Assembly (NCBI GenBank): GCA_035714085.1
Contig: DASTMP010000084.1
Span: 1-64,000 of the forward strand
Source: JAJVID01 sp035714085
GTDB lineage: Bacteria; Acidobacteriota; Blastocatellia; RBC074
Reading direction: 5' to 3'
Length of the DNA stretch: 64,000 nt
Numbering within the stretch: the first letter of the stretch is position 1; each line of letters starts with the position of its first letter. This document shows, piece by piece, positions 9,588-20,709 of the stretch. A model generated the notes under the pieces. That model searched no databases. It saw only the letters and a program-made list of their open reading frames with translations, and had not been told where the DNA came from. A program made the translations under genes and the position numbers.

Positions 9588-9769
9588 CCTGGGTACGCGC
9601 CGCTTCTAGCGCGCAGGCGTAAGCGGCAGACCCATTGGAGGCCCGCAGCGCGCATGGAACCGGATTAAGCAATAATCGCTCAACGCAAACAGAGCGACTT
9701 CGAGCGCGTCTGATTCCGATCAATAGATCTTTCGCCGAGACTGCGCGCTGGAAGCGGCGCGTACCCAGG
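9588..9769. repeat. 29-base inverted repeat flanking the galB-galC spacer
   Basis: Arms 9588-9616 and 9741-9769 are reverse complements with one mismatch, 124 bases apart. A second smaller pair, CATTGGAGGC (9633-9642) and GCCTCCAATG (9774-9783), reaches the start codon of the aldolase gene, so folding could mask its initiation region. It could also be a small non-autonomous element. Confidence 0.75.
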
Positions 9770-9780
9770 GGATGCCTCCA

Positions 9781-10461
9781 ATGAAACATCGGATAGTCAA
9801 AAATATATTGCGCGCCGGCGCCGAGGCGATTGAAACGCTCGGTCGCCAGGGCGTCGCCACCGTTCACGAAGCGCAAGGGCGCGCGGGGTTGATGCGCCCG
9901 TATATTCGCCCGATCCATCCATTGGCGCGTATGGCGGCGTCGGCGGTCACTGTCTTGGCGCCGCCCGGCGACAATTTGATGATCCACGCCGCGATCGAAG
10001 TCTGCCAGCCGGGCGACGCGCTGGTCGTCGCCACGACCTCCGAATCGACAGACGGGATGTTCGGCGAGTTGCTGGCGACTTCGTGCCGGGCCCATGGAAT
10101 CGTGGGGCTCGTGATCGACGCGGGCGTGCGCGATGTGGCCGATCTGACCGCGATGGATTTTCCGGTCTGGGCGAAAGCCGTCTCGGCACAGGGCACGGTC
10201 AAAGCCAGTCCGGGATCGGTCAACGTCGAGATCGTATGCGCGGGCGCGCTGGTTCGTCCCGGCGACGTCATCGTCGGCGATCAGGACGGCGTGGTCGTCG
10301 TCAGACGCGAGCTGGCGGCGGAGGTCGCCCGTCTCGGCGCGGCGCGAATCGAGAAGGAAGAGAAGAGTCGAGAAAGATTAAAAGCGGGCGAACTTGGTGT
10401 GGATTTTTACGGGTTGCGCGCTAAACTAACAGAACTAGGAATCGAATACATAGACGAATAA
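9781..10461 (+). CDS. galC: 4-carboxy-4-hydroxy-2-oxoadipate aldolase / oxaloacetate decarboxylase
   Basis: About 226 residues of the class II pyruvate aldolase/RraA fold, LigK/GalC/ProA type. Recognisable segments are TVHEAQGRAGLMRPYIRPI, AVTVLAPPGDN, FGELLATSC followed by IDAGVRDV (the Gly and Arg-Asp active-site pattern), VWAKAVSAQGTVKA and GDVIVGDQDGVVVV. It cleaves the GalB product to pyruvate and oxaloacetate, the last step of extradiol 4,5-cleavage. Start choice is open between the ATGs at 9772 and 9781; I took 9781 because the family usually begins shortly before VKNI. Equivalent names are ligK and proA. Confidence 0.9.
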   Translation: MKHRIVKNILRAGAEAIETLGRQGVATVHEAQGRAGLMRPYIRPIHPLARMAASAVTVLAPPGDNLMIHAAIEVCQPGDALVVATTSESTDGMFGELLATSCRAHGIVGLVIDAGVRDVADLTAMDFPVWAKAVSAQGTVKASPGSVNVEIVCAGALVRPGDVIVGDQDGVVVVRRELAAEVARLGAARIEKEEKSRERLKAGELGVDFYGLRAKLTELGIEYIDE

Positions 10462-10660
10462 CCCATCGGACAGGCTAGAGCCGGGGGAGGGTTTTTGCTC
10501 CTTTTGCATTCTTTGCTTGGATGAAAAGATGACCTGGGACTGCCAGGCCACCACCATCATCAGATTGCCTACCAGCCATTCTGGTGGAAGGCTGCTGATG
10601 TTCTTTTCTTTGGCGCGCGTTCGCTCTTGCGCGCGTCATTTATCGACAGGAGATCTTGAA

Positions 10661-13600
10661 ATGCAAAGGATCATCAGGTTCAGCTCTCTTTTCGTCTTGG
10701 CGCTTGCGCTGTCTTCAGTGACGGCTGCTCAGACGACGAGTGGCTCGATCACCGGGACCGTCACCGACCCGAACCAGGCCGCCGTTGCCAGCGCGATCGT
10801 CAAAATCACGGACGAATCAAAAAGCTTCACTATAAGCGCCACGACCGATGGCGATGGGCGTTTCGTTTTTCCGCAAGTCCCGCCGGGCACGTATAAAATG
10901 TCGATCGAAGCCACCGGCTTCAAGAAACTCGAGCGCACCGGCATTCTGCTGGTCGCCAATGACAAGCTCACGCTCGGCGATCTAGTCCTGCAGGTAGGCG
11001 GCGCCAGCGAAACCGTCACAGTCACGGCCGAAGCCACGCTCCTCCAGGCTGAGAGCGCCGAGCGCTCCTACGCCGTGCAGGGCGAGGTCGTGCGCAACAT
11101 TGCCGTCAACGGGCGCAATTTCGCGACGCTGGCCTCCATCTCTGCGGGCCTTGTCACTACAACCAACAACACCCAAGCGAACGACATTACCGACATTAGC
11201 GCCAACGGGTTGCGCACCAGCGCCAACAACCTTCAGATCGATGGAGTGGCCACCGTGGACACCGGCAATAACGGCCAATTGGTCCAGGTCACTCTCGACG
11301 CGATCGCCGAATTCAAGGTGCTGACTTCGAACTACCAGGCGGAATACGGGCGTTCGGCCGGCGCGCAGATCAGCGCCGTGACGCGAAGTGGGACGAAGGA
11401 TTTCCACGGCTCGTTCTACGTTTTCCGCCGCCACGACGGAATGAACGCCAACACCTGGATCAATAACCGCGACGGCAATCCGAAGCCGAAGCTCGACCAG
11501 CGCGACATCGGCTACACCATCGGCGGGCCGGTCTGGATTCCGAAGGTCTTCAATAAGAGTAAGGACAAGCTCTTCTTTTTCTTCTCTCAGGAGTATCAGC
11601 ACCGGCTGACGCCGCCAGCCGGGCCGACTCGCGTGACTGTGCCGACGGCGCTCGAACGCGCCGGTGACTTCTCCCAGAGCGTTGACAACTCAGGCAAGCC
11701 GTTCCCGTATATTCGAGATTCCGCGACGGGCCTGCCTTGCACGGCTCCGACTGCTACTGCCCCTGCGGACACGCGCGGCTGCTTTCAGGACGGCGGCGTC
11801 CTCGGCAGAATTCCGCAAAGCCGCCTCTACCAAACGGGCATCAACATCCTGAAGATATATCCGATGCCGAACGCTAACGGTGTGGGGTTCAACTATGTCA
11901 CGGAGGAGCCGACCAGCGCGCCGCAGCGGCAAGATCTGATCCGTATGGATTGGAATATCAGTAACAATTGGCGCGCAAACGGGAAATACCTCTTTTACAA
12001 GAATTCCCCCACCCAGCCCTATGGCTCGTTCGTGCTCGGAACCAACATGCCGGATTTCGCGACGGATTTCCCGAACAACCGCTACGGCGTGACCGGAACC
12101 GTGACTGGATCGCTCAACGCGACGACCGTTCTGGAAGCGACGTTCGGCCAGAGTCATAACTCCATTGACATCCTGCCGCACAATCCCAACTTCAATCGGA
12201 AGGCTCTCAACCTGACCGGCATTCCATTGCTCTTTAACGATCCGGTGCAGCTCGACTTGCCGGCGCAGTTCGTCTTCAGCGGCGGCAGCAGCCGCATCGC
12301 CAACGGCCCAAACATCGGCTCAAACAACGCGCCCTTCCACAACTTCAACACGACGCGCGACCTCGCGGGGAGCGTCTCGAAGATCTGGGGGGCGCACAAC
12401 ACCAAGTTCGGCATATTCTGGCAGAACAGCTTCAAGCCGCAGAGCAGTTTCGCCAACAACAACGGCGTTTACAATTTCGTCAACGACGCCTCGAACCCCT
12501 TTGATACGGGCTTCGGCTTCGCCAATGCGGCGATCGGCGTCTACAATCAGTTCACGCAGGCCTCGGTCTACGCAGTCGGCGAGTATCGCTACAATAACGT
12601 CGAGTGGTACGCGCAGGACAACTGGAAGTTGACGAGCCGGCTGACACTCGATTACGGCATGCGGTTTTATTGGATTCAACCGCAGTTCGACGAATCTTCG
12701 CAGACCGCCAACTTCCTGCCAGATCAGTACACTGCGGCGGGCGCGCCGCGGCTCTACCGGCCCGGCAAGGACGCGAGCGGCAACCGTATAGGGATAGATC
12801 CAGTGACTGGACAGCAAGTCGCGGCGACCTACATCGGACGGATCGTGCCGGGCACCGGCAAGCTGACGACCAGCGGCGTGCCGATCAACGGCGTGTTTCA
12901 GGCCGGGAATGGAATTTCGCAGGGTCTCTACGACAATCGCGGCGTCCAGTTCGCGCCCCGCTTCGGATTCGCCTATGACGTCCGCGGCGATCAGAAACTG
13001 GTCGTGCGCGGCGGCGCGGGCGTTTTCTACGACCGTCCGCAGGGCAACACCGTCTTCGATCTGGTGCAGAATCCGCCGACTACTCTCCAGACGACGCTCT
13101 TCTTCGGGCGGATACAGGATGTGGGCACTGGACAGGTGCTGCTCGCGCCTCCCAGTCTGGTCGCCATCGACACCAAAGGGAAGATCCCGACGACCTACGC
13201 TTACAACCTCGGCGTGCAATACAAGCTGCCGTTCGAGTCTGTGCTCGACATCTCGTATGTCGGTACGTCGGGACAGCATCTGCTGCAGCGGCGCAGCATC
13301 AACGCTCCCGATTACGGCGCCGCCTACCTGGCGCAGAACCAGGATCCGACTTCGACGGGGGACCCGAACATTCCGGGGTCGCGGGCGTTGCCGGTGGACT
13401 TCCTCCGGCCCTATCAGGGCTTCGGGCAGATTCAATACATCGAGCCGTCCACAAGCTCGAATTATCATTCGCTGCAGACCTCGCTCAACCGGCGCTTCAG
13501 CCGAGGGTTGCTGGTCGGCGTGAACTATGGTTGGAGCAAGGCGCTCGGCGTGGCGAGCGTCGACCTGCCGAACGTCCAAAACTTCGGCGCGCCGAACAAC

Positions 13601-14245
13601 CTGGACAATCGCCGCGCCAACTATGGGCCGCTTGACTTCGACCGCCGGCACAACTTCAGCGCCAACTTCGTGTACGAACTGCCGAAGGCCACGCAGAACA
13701 AGGCGCTCGGCTACGCCCTCAACGACTGGCAGCTCTCCGGCATCTATCACTACGTGACCGGCCAGCCTTACAACCTCACCGCCAACGTCACGGGCACAGG
13801 CATTTCGGCATACACGCTGACGGGGACGCAGAACGTCGAAAACGCGCGCATCGTCTTGCCGAAGGACCCTGGCAGCGGCCATAGCAGCGACCCATACCAT
13901 ATGTTCGACACGACGGCCTTCGCGTTGCCCACGCCTGGGAGCACGGGCTTCGAGTCGGGGCGCAATTTCCTCTACCGCTCGCCGATCAACGCTCTGGATC
14001 TGTCGCTGGCGAAGCGCTTCCGGTTCAAGGAGAAGGCGGAAATCCAGTTCCGCCTCGACGCGTTCAACTCGCTTAACCACACGCAGTTCAACGACGTCAA
14101 TGCGACGTTCAACGGCGGCCTGGGCGCGACGACGCCGACCAACCTCGCTTCTGAGACGGTACCGGCTTCTAGGACCGGCTTCGGCGCAGTCACCGCGGTG
14201 CGTCCGCCGCGCAATCTGCAACTCTCGGCGCGCGTTCAGTTCTGA
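10661..14245 (+). CDS. TonB-dependent receptor with carboxypeptidase-regulatory-like domain (Oar type) 1
   Basis: 1194 residues. Residues 1-23 are a signal peptide ending in VTAAQ. Residues about 25-115 are a carboxypeptidase-regulatory-like (CarboxypepD_reg) domain (SGSITGTVTDPN, GRFVFPQVPPGTYKMSI). A plug region follows (NGRNFATLASISAGLV, ANGLRTSANNLQIDGVA, EYGRSAGAQISAVTRSGT), then a large outer-membrane barrel ending in a terminal Phe (SARVQF). The ATG at 10661 has AGGAG in front. The gene sits inside the aromatic catabolic run, so it probably imports an aromatic or polyphenolic substrate across the outer membrane (inference). The roughly 200 bases upstream hold no gene and may carry its own promoter. 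Confidence 0.92.
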   Translation: MQRIIRFSSLFVLALALSSVTAAQTTSGSITGTVTDPNQAAVASAIVKITDESKSFTISATTDGDGRFVFPQVPPGTYKMSIEATGFKKLERTGILLVANDKLTLGDLVLQVGGASETVTVTAEATLLQAESAERSYAVQGEVVRNIAVNGRNFATLASISAGLVTTTNNTQANDITDISANGLRTSANNLQIDGVATVDTGNNGQLVQVTLDAIAEFKVLTSNYQAEYGRSAGAQISAVTRSGTKDFHGSFYVFRRHDGMNANTWINNRDGNPKPKLDQRDIGYTIGGPVWIPKVFNKSKDKLFFFFSQEYQHRLTPPAGPTRVTVPTALERAGDFSQSVDNSGKPFPYIRDSATGLPCTAPTATAPADTRGCFQDGGVLGRIPQSRLYQTGINILKIYPMPNANGVGFNYVTEEPTSAPQRQDLIRMDWNISNNWRANGKYLFYKNSPTQPYGSFVLGTNMPDFATDFPNNRYGVTGTVTGSLNATTVLEATFGQSHNSIDILPHNPNFNRKALNLTGIPLLFNDPVQLDLPAQFVFSGGSSRIANGPNIGSNNAPFHNFNTTRDLAGSVSKIWGAHNTKFGIFWQNSFKPQSSFANNNGVYNFVNDASNPFDTGFGFANAAIGVYNQFTQASVYAVGEYRYNNVEWYAQDNWKLTSRLTLDYGMRFYWIQPQFDESSQTANFLPDQYTAAGAPRLYRPGKDASGNRIGIDPVTGQQVAATYIGRIVPGTGKLTTSGVPINGVFQAGNGISQGLYDNRGVQFAPRFGFAYDVRGDQKLVVRGGAGVFYDRPQGNTVFDLVQNPPTTLQTTLFFGRIQDVGTGQVLLAPPSLVAIDTKGKIPTTYAYNLGVQYKLPFESVLDISYVGTSGQHLLQRRSINAPDYGAAYLAQNQDPTSTGDPNIPGSRALPVDFLRPYQGFGQIQYIEPSTSSNYHSLQTSLNRRFSRGLLVGVNYGWSKALGVASVDLPNVQNFGAPNNLDNRRANYGPLDFDRRHNFSANFVYELPKATQNKALGYALNDWQLSGIYHYVTGQPYNLTANVTGTGISAYTLTGTQNVENARIVLPKDPGSGHSSDPYHMFDTTAFALPTPGSTGFESGRNFLYRSPINALDLSLAKRFRFKEKAEIQFRLDAFNSLNHTQFNDVNATFNGGLGATTPTNLASETVPASRTGFGAVTAVRPPRNLQLSARVQF

Positions 14246-14364
14246 CGCGCGCGCTTTGCCGGGCCGGGTCCGAGCGGCGTTCGAACCCGGCCCGCTACTT
14301 GTATTACGCAGAACAACAAACCGCTTCCTCACGAAGTGATTCGAAAGGTTTGGCATCAATCGTT

Positions 14365-15468
<1,104 letters not shown>

Positions 15469-15487
15469 ATACGATGAATCAAAAAAT

Positions 15488-15581
15488 CAACGCAAAGGGA
15501 CATAGGAACACGGGTTCAAAGGCGTCTTGATTTTATTTCGAGCCAATCTTTGATCCCTTGACCATTTGACCCTTTGTGTTG
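15488..15581. repeat. Weak inverted repeat upstream of the dioxygenase gene
   Basis: CAACGCAAAGGG (15488-15499) and CCCTTTGTGTTG (15570-15581) are reverse complements with one mismatch, with TTGACC-like units inside. This is a short member of the inverted intergenic element class. Confidence 0.5.
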
Positions 15582-15607
15582 CCCAGAAACTGATCCAAGG
15601 AGTATTC

Positions 15608-16801
15608 ATGGGAGAAATCGTAGCCGCGATGGCCACCTGCCACGCGCCGCAGTTATTCACATATCCGCCGGATGAAGACCCGGCGCAGTTAGACGCATCC
15701 ATCGCCGGGATGCGTGAGTTGGGGAAGATTCTCGATGAGACGAAGCCTGATGTAATCGTCTTTATCGGCAGCGATCATCTGGAGACCTTCTCCATCGGCT
15801 GTGTGCCGACGTTTGCGATTCTCGCCGGCAGCCGGGCGATGGCCGAATTCGCCGGGAGGAGATACGACCTGCCGGTTCATCGGGAGATGGCGGAGGACTT
15901 TCTTTACAAGCTGGTCGGGGCGGACTTCGACATCGCCTTTTCCGAAGACGCCCTGCTCGGTCACACATTCGCTGTGCCGTTCGAGTTCTTGATCGCCGGG
16001 CGCGACATCCCGGTCATCCCGATCCACATCAACGTCTATATGCCGCCGTTGCCGGGGCCAAAGCGCTGCGCCGCTCTCGGACGCAAGGTCGCGGAAATTA
16101 TCGCGTCGCGACCGGAGCGCGTGGCGATCATCGCCAGCGGCGGGATGTCACACTATCCCGGAACGTGGAAGTATCCACACCCCGAATTCGATTTCGATAA
16201 ATGGATGATCGCCGAATTGGAGCGAGGGAACGCCGCCGCGCTGTTCGAACTGACCACCGAACAGCTCGACGAAGTCGGCAACACCGAGTTGTTGCCCTGG
16301 GCTCTGATGTTCGGCGCGATCGGAGACGTCCCCGGCGAGCTCATACAGTACACTCCGACGTGGCATCACGGCCACGCGATGATGCGGTTTCTGCCCGCGA
16401 GGCCGAAAGCCGCCGCGACAGAGGCGCCGCCGACGTACCATTTCAAAAATCAGGGTTTCGAGTTTTACAAGCATCCGCCCGCGTCGGCGTACAAGCTGAA
16501 CAAGATGCTGTTTGAGGTGCGGACTGATTCCAATATGCGGCTTCGTCTGTTGAATAACCTCGATGAGGTTGCGGCGGAATGGGGACTGAGCGAGCAGGAG
16601 AAAGAGGCGACGCGCGCGATCGCCACTGTGGGGCAGGCGAAGAAGATCAGCGATAACGCCGCGGTGTTGATCGCGGCGGGCGCCCATCCGCTCCAGGCGC
16701 TGATGACTCTGCACGCGGTTCACGGAGAGTTCCGGAAACTTCAACGAGAGAAATTCGCCACCGAGCCACCGAGCCACAGAGAGAATGGAGAGATAAAATG
16801 A
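15608..16801 (+). CDS. Extradiol ring-cleavage dioxygenase, fused LigB-LigA type (gallate / protocatechuate 4,5-dioxygenase)
   Basis: 397 residues. Residues 1 to about 275 are the LigB catalytic domain, with metal ligands His12 (ATCHAPQ), His57 (GSDHLE) and Glu227 (NTELLPW) and the catalytic His182 (GGMSHYPG). Residues about 290-380 are a LigA-like domain (AYKLNKMLFEVRTD, HPLQALMTLHAVHG). This single-chain arrangement is that of gallate dioxygenases GalA and DesB. The substrate could be gallate, protocatechuate or a 3-O-methylgallate. AAGGAG precedes the ATG at 15608. The stop overlaps the next start (ATGA), implying tight coupling with the SDR. The last dozen residues read through a CACAGAG-type repeat, so the original tail may have been altered. 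Confidence 0.9.
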   Translation: MGEIVAAMATCHAPQLFTYPPDEDPAQLDASIAGMRELGKILDETKPDVIVFIGSDHLETFSIGCVPTFAILAGSRAMAEFAGRRYDLPVHREMAEDFLYKLVGADFDIAFSEDALLGHTFAVPFEFLIAGRDIPVIPIHINVYMPPLPGPKRCAALGRKVAEIIASRPERVAIIASGGMSHYPGTWKYPHPEFDFDKWMIAELERGNAAALFELTTEQLDEVGNTELLPWALMFGAIGDVPGELIQYTPTWHHGHAMMRFLPARPKAAATEAPPTYHFKNQGFEFYKHPPASAYKLNKMLFEVRTDSNMRLRLLNNLDEVAAEWGLSEQEKEATRAIATVGQAKKISDNAAVLIAAGAHPLQALMTLHAVHGEFRKLQREKFATEPPSHRENGEIK

Positions 16802-17544
16802 GTCGTTTGAAAGATCGTATCGCGGTCGTCTCGGGCGCGGCGAAAGGGCTTGGCCGCGCGGCGGCGATTCGACTGGCCGCCGAAGGCGCGAAGGTAGAAA
16901 TTCTGGACATCAAGAACGCTACCGAAGTTTGTGAAGAGATTCGCGCAGCGGGCGGCGTCGCGTATTCGTCCATCTGCGATGTGACGAATGAAGCGCAGAT
17001 CGCCGAAGTCGTCGGAGGCGTCGAGCAGCGTCATGGCCACGTGGACATTCTGGTCAACAACGCCGGCGTCCTGTCTGGCCGAACGCCCTGGCATCAACTT
17101 ACTTATGACGAGATCAACCGCTTCGTGCAGATCAACTACATCGGTTACTTCCTCGTCTCGAAAGCTGTCTATCCGTTGCTTAAGAAGAGCCAGTATGGGC
17201 GGGTCATCAACGTGGCTTCGCGGACATACTTTCTGGCCAATCCGGGGCAGATGGCCTACGTCGCGGCGAAGGGCGCGGTGATGGGCTTTACGCGCGTGCT
17301 GGCCAAAGAACTCGGCGACGACAACATCACGGTTAACGCCGTCGCCCCCGGAATGATCGCCACCGAAGGCACGATGACTCATTCCAACGAAGAGGCCTTC
17401 AACCGCGTCATGCAGAACCAGGCGATCAAGAAGCGAGGCAAACCGGAACATCTGGCCGCGTTGATCGCGTTTCTCGCCAGCGATGACGCCGAATTGATCA
17501 CCGGACAACTGATTCTTTGCGACGGCGGCGGATACTTGCATTGA
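16798..17544 (+). CDS. Short-chain dehydrogenase/reductase coupled to the dioxygenase
   Basis: 248 residues, classical SDR. The nucleotide motif is GAAKGLG near residues 13-19, then NNAG, and an active site with Ser in NVASRTY and YVAAK (YxxxK). It starts within the ATGA overlap with the dioxygenase gene, so the two are almost certainly co-translated. In the protocatechuate 4,5-pathway the ring-cleavage product is oxidised by LigC, which belongs to a different family (Gfo/Idh-like). This SDR could fill that step (inference). Alternatively it may act on a side-chain alcohol or a dihydrodiol. Confidence 0.88.
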   Translation: MSRLKDRIAVVSGAAKGLGRAAAIRLAAEGAKVEILDIKNATEVCEEIRAAGGVAYSSICDVTNEAQIAEVVGGVEQRHGHVDILVNNAGVLSGRTPWHQLTYDEINRFVQINYIGYFLVSKAVYPLLKKSQYGRVINVASRTYFLANPGQMAYVAAKGAVMGFTRVLAKELGDDNITVNAVAPGMIATEGTMTHSNEEAFNRVMQNQAIKKRGKPEHLAALIAFLASDDAELITGQLILCDGGGYLH

Positions 17545-17626
17545 AATAATAGCGGCGACAGCCGATCTGATTTATACGTAGGGGTTATATACAGGCCTCA
17601 AATCCATCCTGAAAGGAGCATCTATT

Positions 17627-20600
17627 ATGATCAACGGGAAAGGTTTATTACTTGCGACTCTGATGGCGCTGCTTGCGAGCTCGATCGCGCTGGGACAGAC
17701 CACCACCGCGACGCTCTCCGGCGTTGTCAAGGACGCATCCGGCGCTCTCGTTCCCGAGGTGAAGGTCACCGCGAGGAATGCGGCCACGGGGGCGACGCGT
17801 GACGCCAAGACCGACAACGAAGGTCGGTACAGTCTGACCAATCTGGGACCGGGACAATATGAGGTTCGCGCCGAGCGCGCCGGGTTCAAGACGGCGGCGC
17901 AAAGCGGCGTGATCCTGACCGTCGGCGGCGCGGCGGTGTTGGACTTGACCATTCAGATCGGAGAAGTGACCGAAGTGGTCGAGGTCAAACAGGAGGAGCC
18001 GCTGATCGAGCCCACCAAGGCGGAGGTGAGCCGCGTGGTCAATGAGCGGACCATCGAATCACTCCCGATCATCGGGCGCAATTTCGTGGACTTCGCCAAG
18101 CTTGCCAGCGGCGTCGCGCCGGGGCGCGAAAATACCGGTGGTGGCGCCTTCAAGGAGCCGGACACCGGCGTCGGCTCGGCGGCGGCGCCGCGGCTGACTT
18201 TTGGCGGCCAATCCGAACTGAGCACGCTGATCCTGGTGGACGGCGTCGATAATATCCAGACCGCCACCGGGCTGCCGCGCGTGACCCCGTCGCAGGAAGC
18301 CGTTCGGGAATTTCGCGTGCTCAACTCCACCTTCCTGGCCGAATACGGTCGGGCGCTAGGCGGCTTCGTTAATATCGTCACGAAGTCGGGCACGAATCGC
18401 TACAACGGTTCGGTCTATTACTTCGGCCTGAACGATGAGCTCAACGCTCAGCCCCTTCTGACCGGGCCTAACCCCGTGCTGCGGCAGAACCAGTACGGCG
18501 CGACGATCGGCGGGCCGCTCAGGAAAGACAAGACCTTCTTCTTCGGGAGCTATGAAGGGCAGCGCCGCGCCGAATCCAATAAGTTCTCGTCGGTCATTTT
18601 CAACAACCTCGCCGCGATCAACGCCACCAAAGCGTTCTTCGGACTGGCGCCCGAGAACACCAATGTGCTGCGCGCGAACGACTACGACGGCTTTCTCACC
18701 AAGCTCGATCACAAGCTGACCACCAACAACGACGTTTCGGTCCGCTACAACTATCTCGATTCGTTCACCAAAAACTTTCTGGGCGGCGGCGGGCGCGCAT
18801 CAGCCGCTTCGTCGACGAGGAGGAATAACAAAGTTATCGATCAGTCCCTGGTGGCGAGCGAAACCGCTCTGCTGGCAAGTAACGTGGTCAACGAGGCCCG
18901 CGTCCAATGGGCTCGCCGGAATTTCGATTACCCCTCGGTGGTCAATGAGCCAGACCTGGAGGTCTCGAACCTGCTCATCACCGGTAAAACCACCTCGGAC
19001 ATGGACATGTATCGCGAGTCGCGGCTGCAGTTGTCAGATAATCTGAGCGTCGTTTCCGGAGGAAATGCGTTTAAATTCGGAACGGACTTCAATCGCATTC
19101 GCGACACGACGCGGTTGGATCTCTTCTTCCCGGCGCGGGTGATCTTTACCAGCCTGCCCGCTTTTTTGGCGCCGTCACCGGCGCCGGGGATCTTCTGGTG
19201 GGGATTGGCCAACGGGACGACGACGCGCGCGGCGCTTCCGGTCCCATTCACGCAGGATGTTCCGAGCGACATAGCGTCGCTCACTACAACCCGCGTGGAC
19301 CATAATTCATATGGTTTCTTTGGCCAGGATGAGTGGAAAGCGACTCCCCAGTTGACGCTCACGCTGGGCCTGCGGTACGACTTTGAAACTTACCCCGAGC
19401 TGTTTACGCCGCGCCGGGACCTGAACAATTTTCAGCCGCGCGTGGGCCTGGCATACTCCTTCAGCCCTCGCACAGTCGTGCGCGCCGGGTTCGGGATTTT
19501 CAATGACCGCCAATTCGCCAGCATCGGTCAACAGATCTCCGTCGTTCAGTTGGGCAGCGCGGGAGATCAGACTAACGCCAATGTAGTCTTCCCCGGGGTG
19601 GCGCCAGTGAGGGGACTGTTCATTCAACCGACCGTTGTTGGCCCCCCAATCGGTCCCCCGATCGCAGCCACGTCCACCAAATGCAGTCCCACCGGCCCGA
19701 CGATCACGACGATGAGCGCGGCGCAACTCGCCACATGTATTTTCACCACTACAGGCCAGGTTCCGGCTGCCCCCGTTAGCGGCGGCGTTATCAATCCCGG
19801 TTTCAGGGACAATATGAGTGGATTGCTGCGCACTCCCTATTCCGAACAGGCCAGCCTCGAAATCTCGCGCGAGCTGGGGGGAGGTGTTGCGATCACCGTG
19901 GGCTATCTCTACGTGCATGGGGTGAAACTCCCGGCGCATACCGGATTACTCAATGGCGTGCAGACTGGCACCTTGATCAATGGAGTGGTGGTCTCAGGCG
20001 TGGTCCCGGGCGGCAAGCCCGTCTTCAATCGGGCGCTCGGTGGGCGAATATTCCCTGAACTCGGCGATTTCTACGTCACCGATGACATCGGATTCTCTAT
20101 CCATCACGGCGGGACGTTCCAGGTCGAGAAGCGGTTCTCGCGCGGTTTTAGTCTTCACGGCAGCTATACGTTCTCGAAGACCATCAACAACGCGGAATCG
20201 GTCGCCAACCTGGCCGACCTGCCAGAAGGGCCGAGCATCGGGACGGAGCGCGCCGTCTCGCGCCAGAGCGTGCCTCACCGGTTCACGCTGGCTTTTGTCA
20301 GCCAGATTCCCGAGAGAGTGGTCTTCTTGGGCAAGTTCAAGTTCAGCTCGCTGCTGACGGCTCAATCCGGCAGGCGTTTCAACATCTTCGCCGGCTCGGA
20401 CGCGAATGGCGACGGCAACCCGCTCTCCGACCGTCCGAGCGATCTTGGACGGAACACGCTCATAGGGCCGGGGTTCGCCAGCTTCGACATGCGCGTCGCG
20501 CGCGAGATCCGCTTCACCGAACGCGTCAGCGCCGAATTCAGCGGCGATTTCTTCAACCTCTTCAATCGAACCAACGTCACCGACCTGAACACTGTTTACG

Positions 20601-20707
20601 GAGCGACAACCATCAACGCGCCCCCGAATCCGGTTCTCGGGTTCAACACGCCGCGCGACGCCTCGAATCCGTTTCAGTTTCAGTACGGCCTGAAGCTTCG
20701 ATTCTGA
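17627..20707 (+). CDS. TonB-dependent receptor with carboxypeptidase-regulatory-like domain (Oar type) 2
   Basis: 1026 residues. The signal peptide ends at about residue 24 (SSIALGQ). A CarboxypepD_reg domain follows (ATLSGVVKDASGALVPEVKV, GRYSLTNLGPGQYEVRAE), then a plug (IGRNFVDFAKLASG, QSELSTLILVDGVDNIQ, EYGRALGGFVNIVTKSGTN) and a barrel ending GLKLRF. AAAGGAG precedes the ATG. A 10-base match to one arm of the 7673-7704 palindrome lies at 17561-17570 in its leader. Its position inside the catabolic run suggests substrate import. Confidence 0.92.
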   Translation: MINGKGLLLATLMALLASSIALGQTTTATLSGVVKDASGALVPEVKVTARNAATGATRDAKTDNEGRYSLTNLGPGQYEVRAERAGFKTAAQSGVILTVGGAAVLDLTIQIGEVTEVVEVKQEEPLIEPTKAEVSRVVNERTIESLPIIGRNFVDFAKLASGVAPGRENTGGGAFKEPDTGVGSAAAPRLTFGGQSELSTLILVDGVDNIQTATGLPRVTPSQEAVREFRVLNSTFLAEYGRALGGFVNIVTKSGTNRYNGSVYYFGLNDELNAQPLLTGPNPVLRQNQYGATIGGPLRKDKTFFFGSYEGQRRAESNKFSSVIFNNLAAINATKAFFGLAPENTNVLRANDYDGFLTKLDHKLTTNNDVSVRYNYLDSFTKNFLGGGGRASAASSTRRNNKVIDQSLVASETALLASNVVNEARVQWARRNFDYPSVVNEPDLEVSNLLITGKTTSDMDMYRESRLQLSDNLSVVSGGNAFKFGTDFNRIRDTTRLDLFFPARVIFTSLPAFLAPSPAPGIFWWGLANGTTTRAALPVPFTQDVPSDIASLTTTRVDHNSYGFFGQDEWKATPQLTLTLGLRYDFETYPELFTPRRDLNNFQPRVGLAYSFSPRTVVRAGFGIFNDRQFASIGQQISVVQLGSAGDQTNANVVFPGVAPVRGLFIQPTVVGPPIGPPIAATSTKCSPTGPTITTMSAAQLATCIFTTTGQVPAAPVSGGVINPGFRDNMSGLLRTPYSEQASLEISRELGGGVAITVGYLYVHGVKLPAHTGLLNGVQTGTLINGVVVSGVVPGGKPVFNRALGGRIFPELGDFYVTDDIGFSIHHGGTFQVEKRFSRGFSLHGSYTFSKTINNAESVANLADLPEGPSIGTERAVSRQSVPHRFTLAFVSQIPERVVFLGKFKFSSLLTAQSGRRFNIFAGSDANGDGNPLSDRPSDLGRNTLIGPGFASFDMRVAREIRFTERVSAEFSGDFFNLFNRTNVTDLNTVYGATTINAPPNPVLGFNTPRDASNPFQFQYGLKLRF

Positions 20708-20709
20708 AT

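Noticed and set aside
12320..14359. A 679-codon minus-strand frame opposite TonB receptor 1
   Set aside because: Shadow of a strongly supported receptor gene; no domain or ribosome site.
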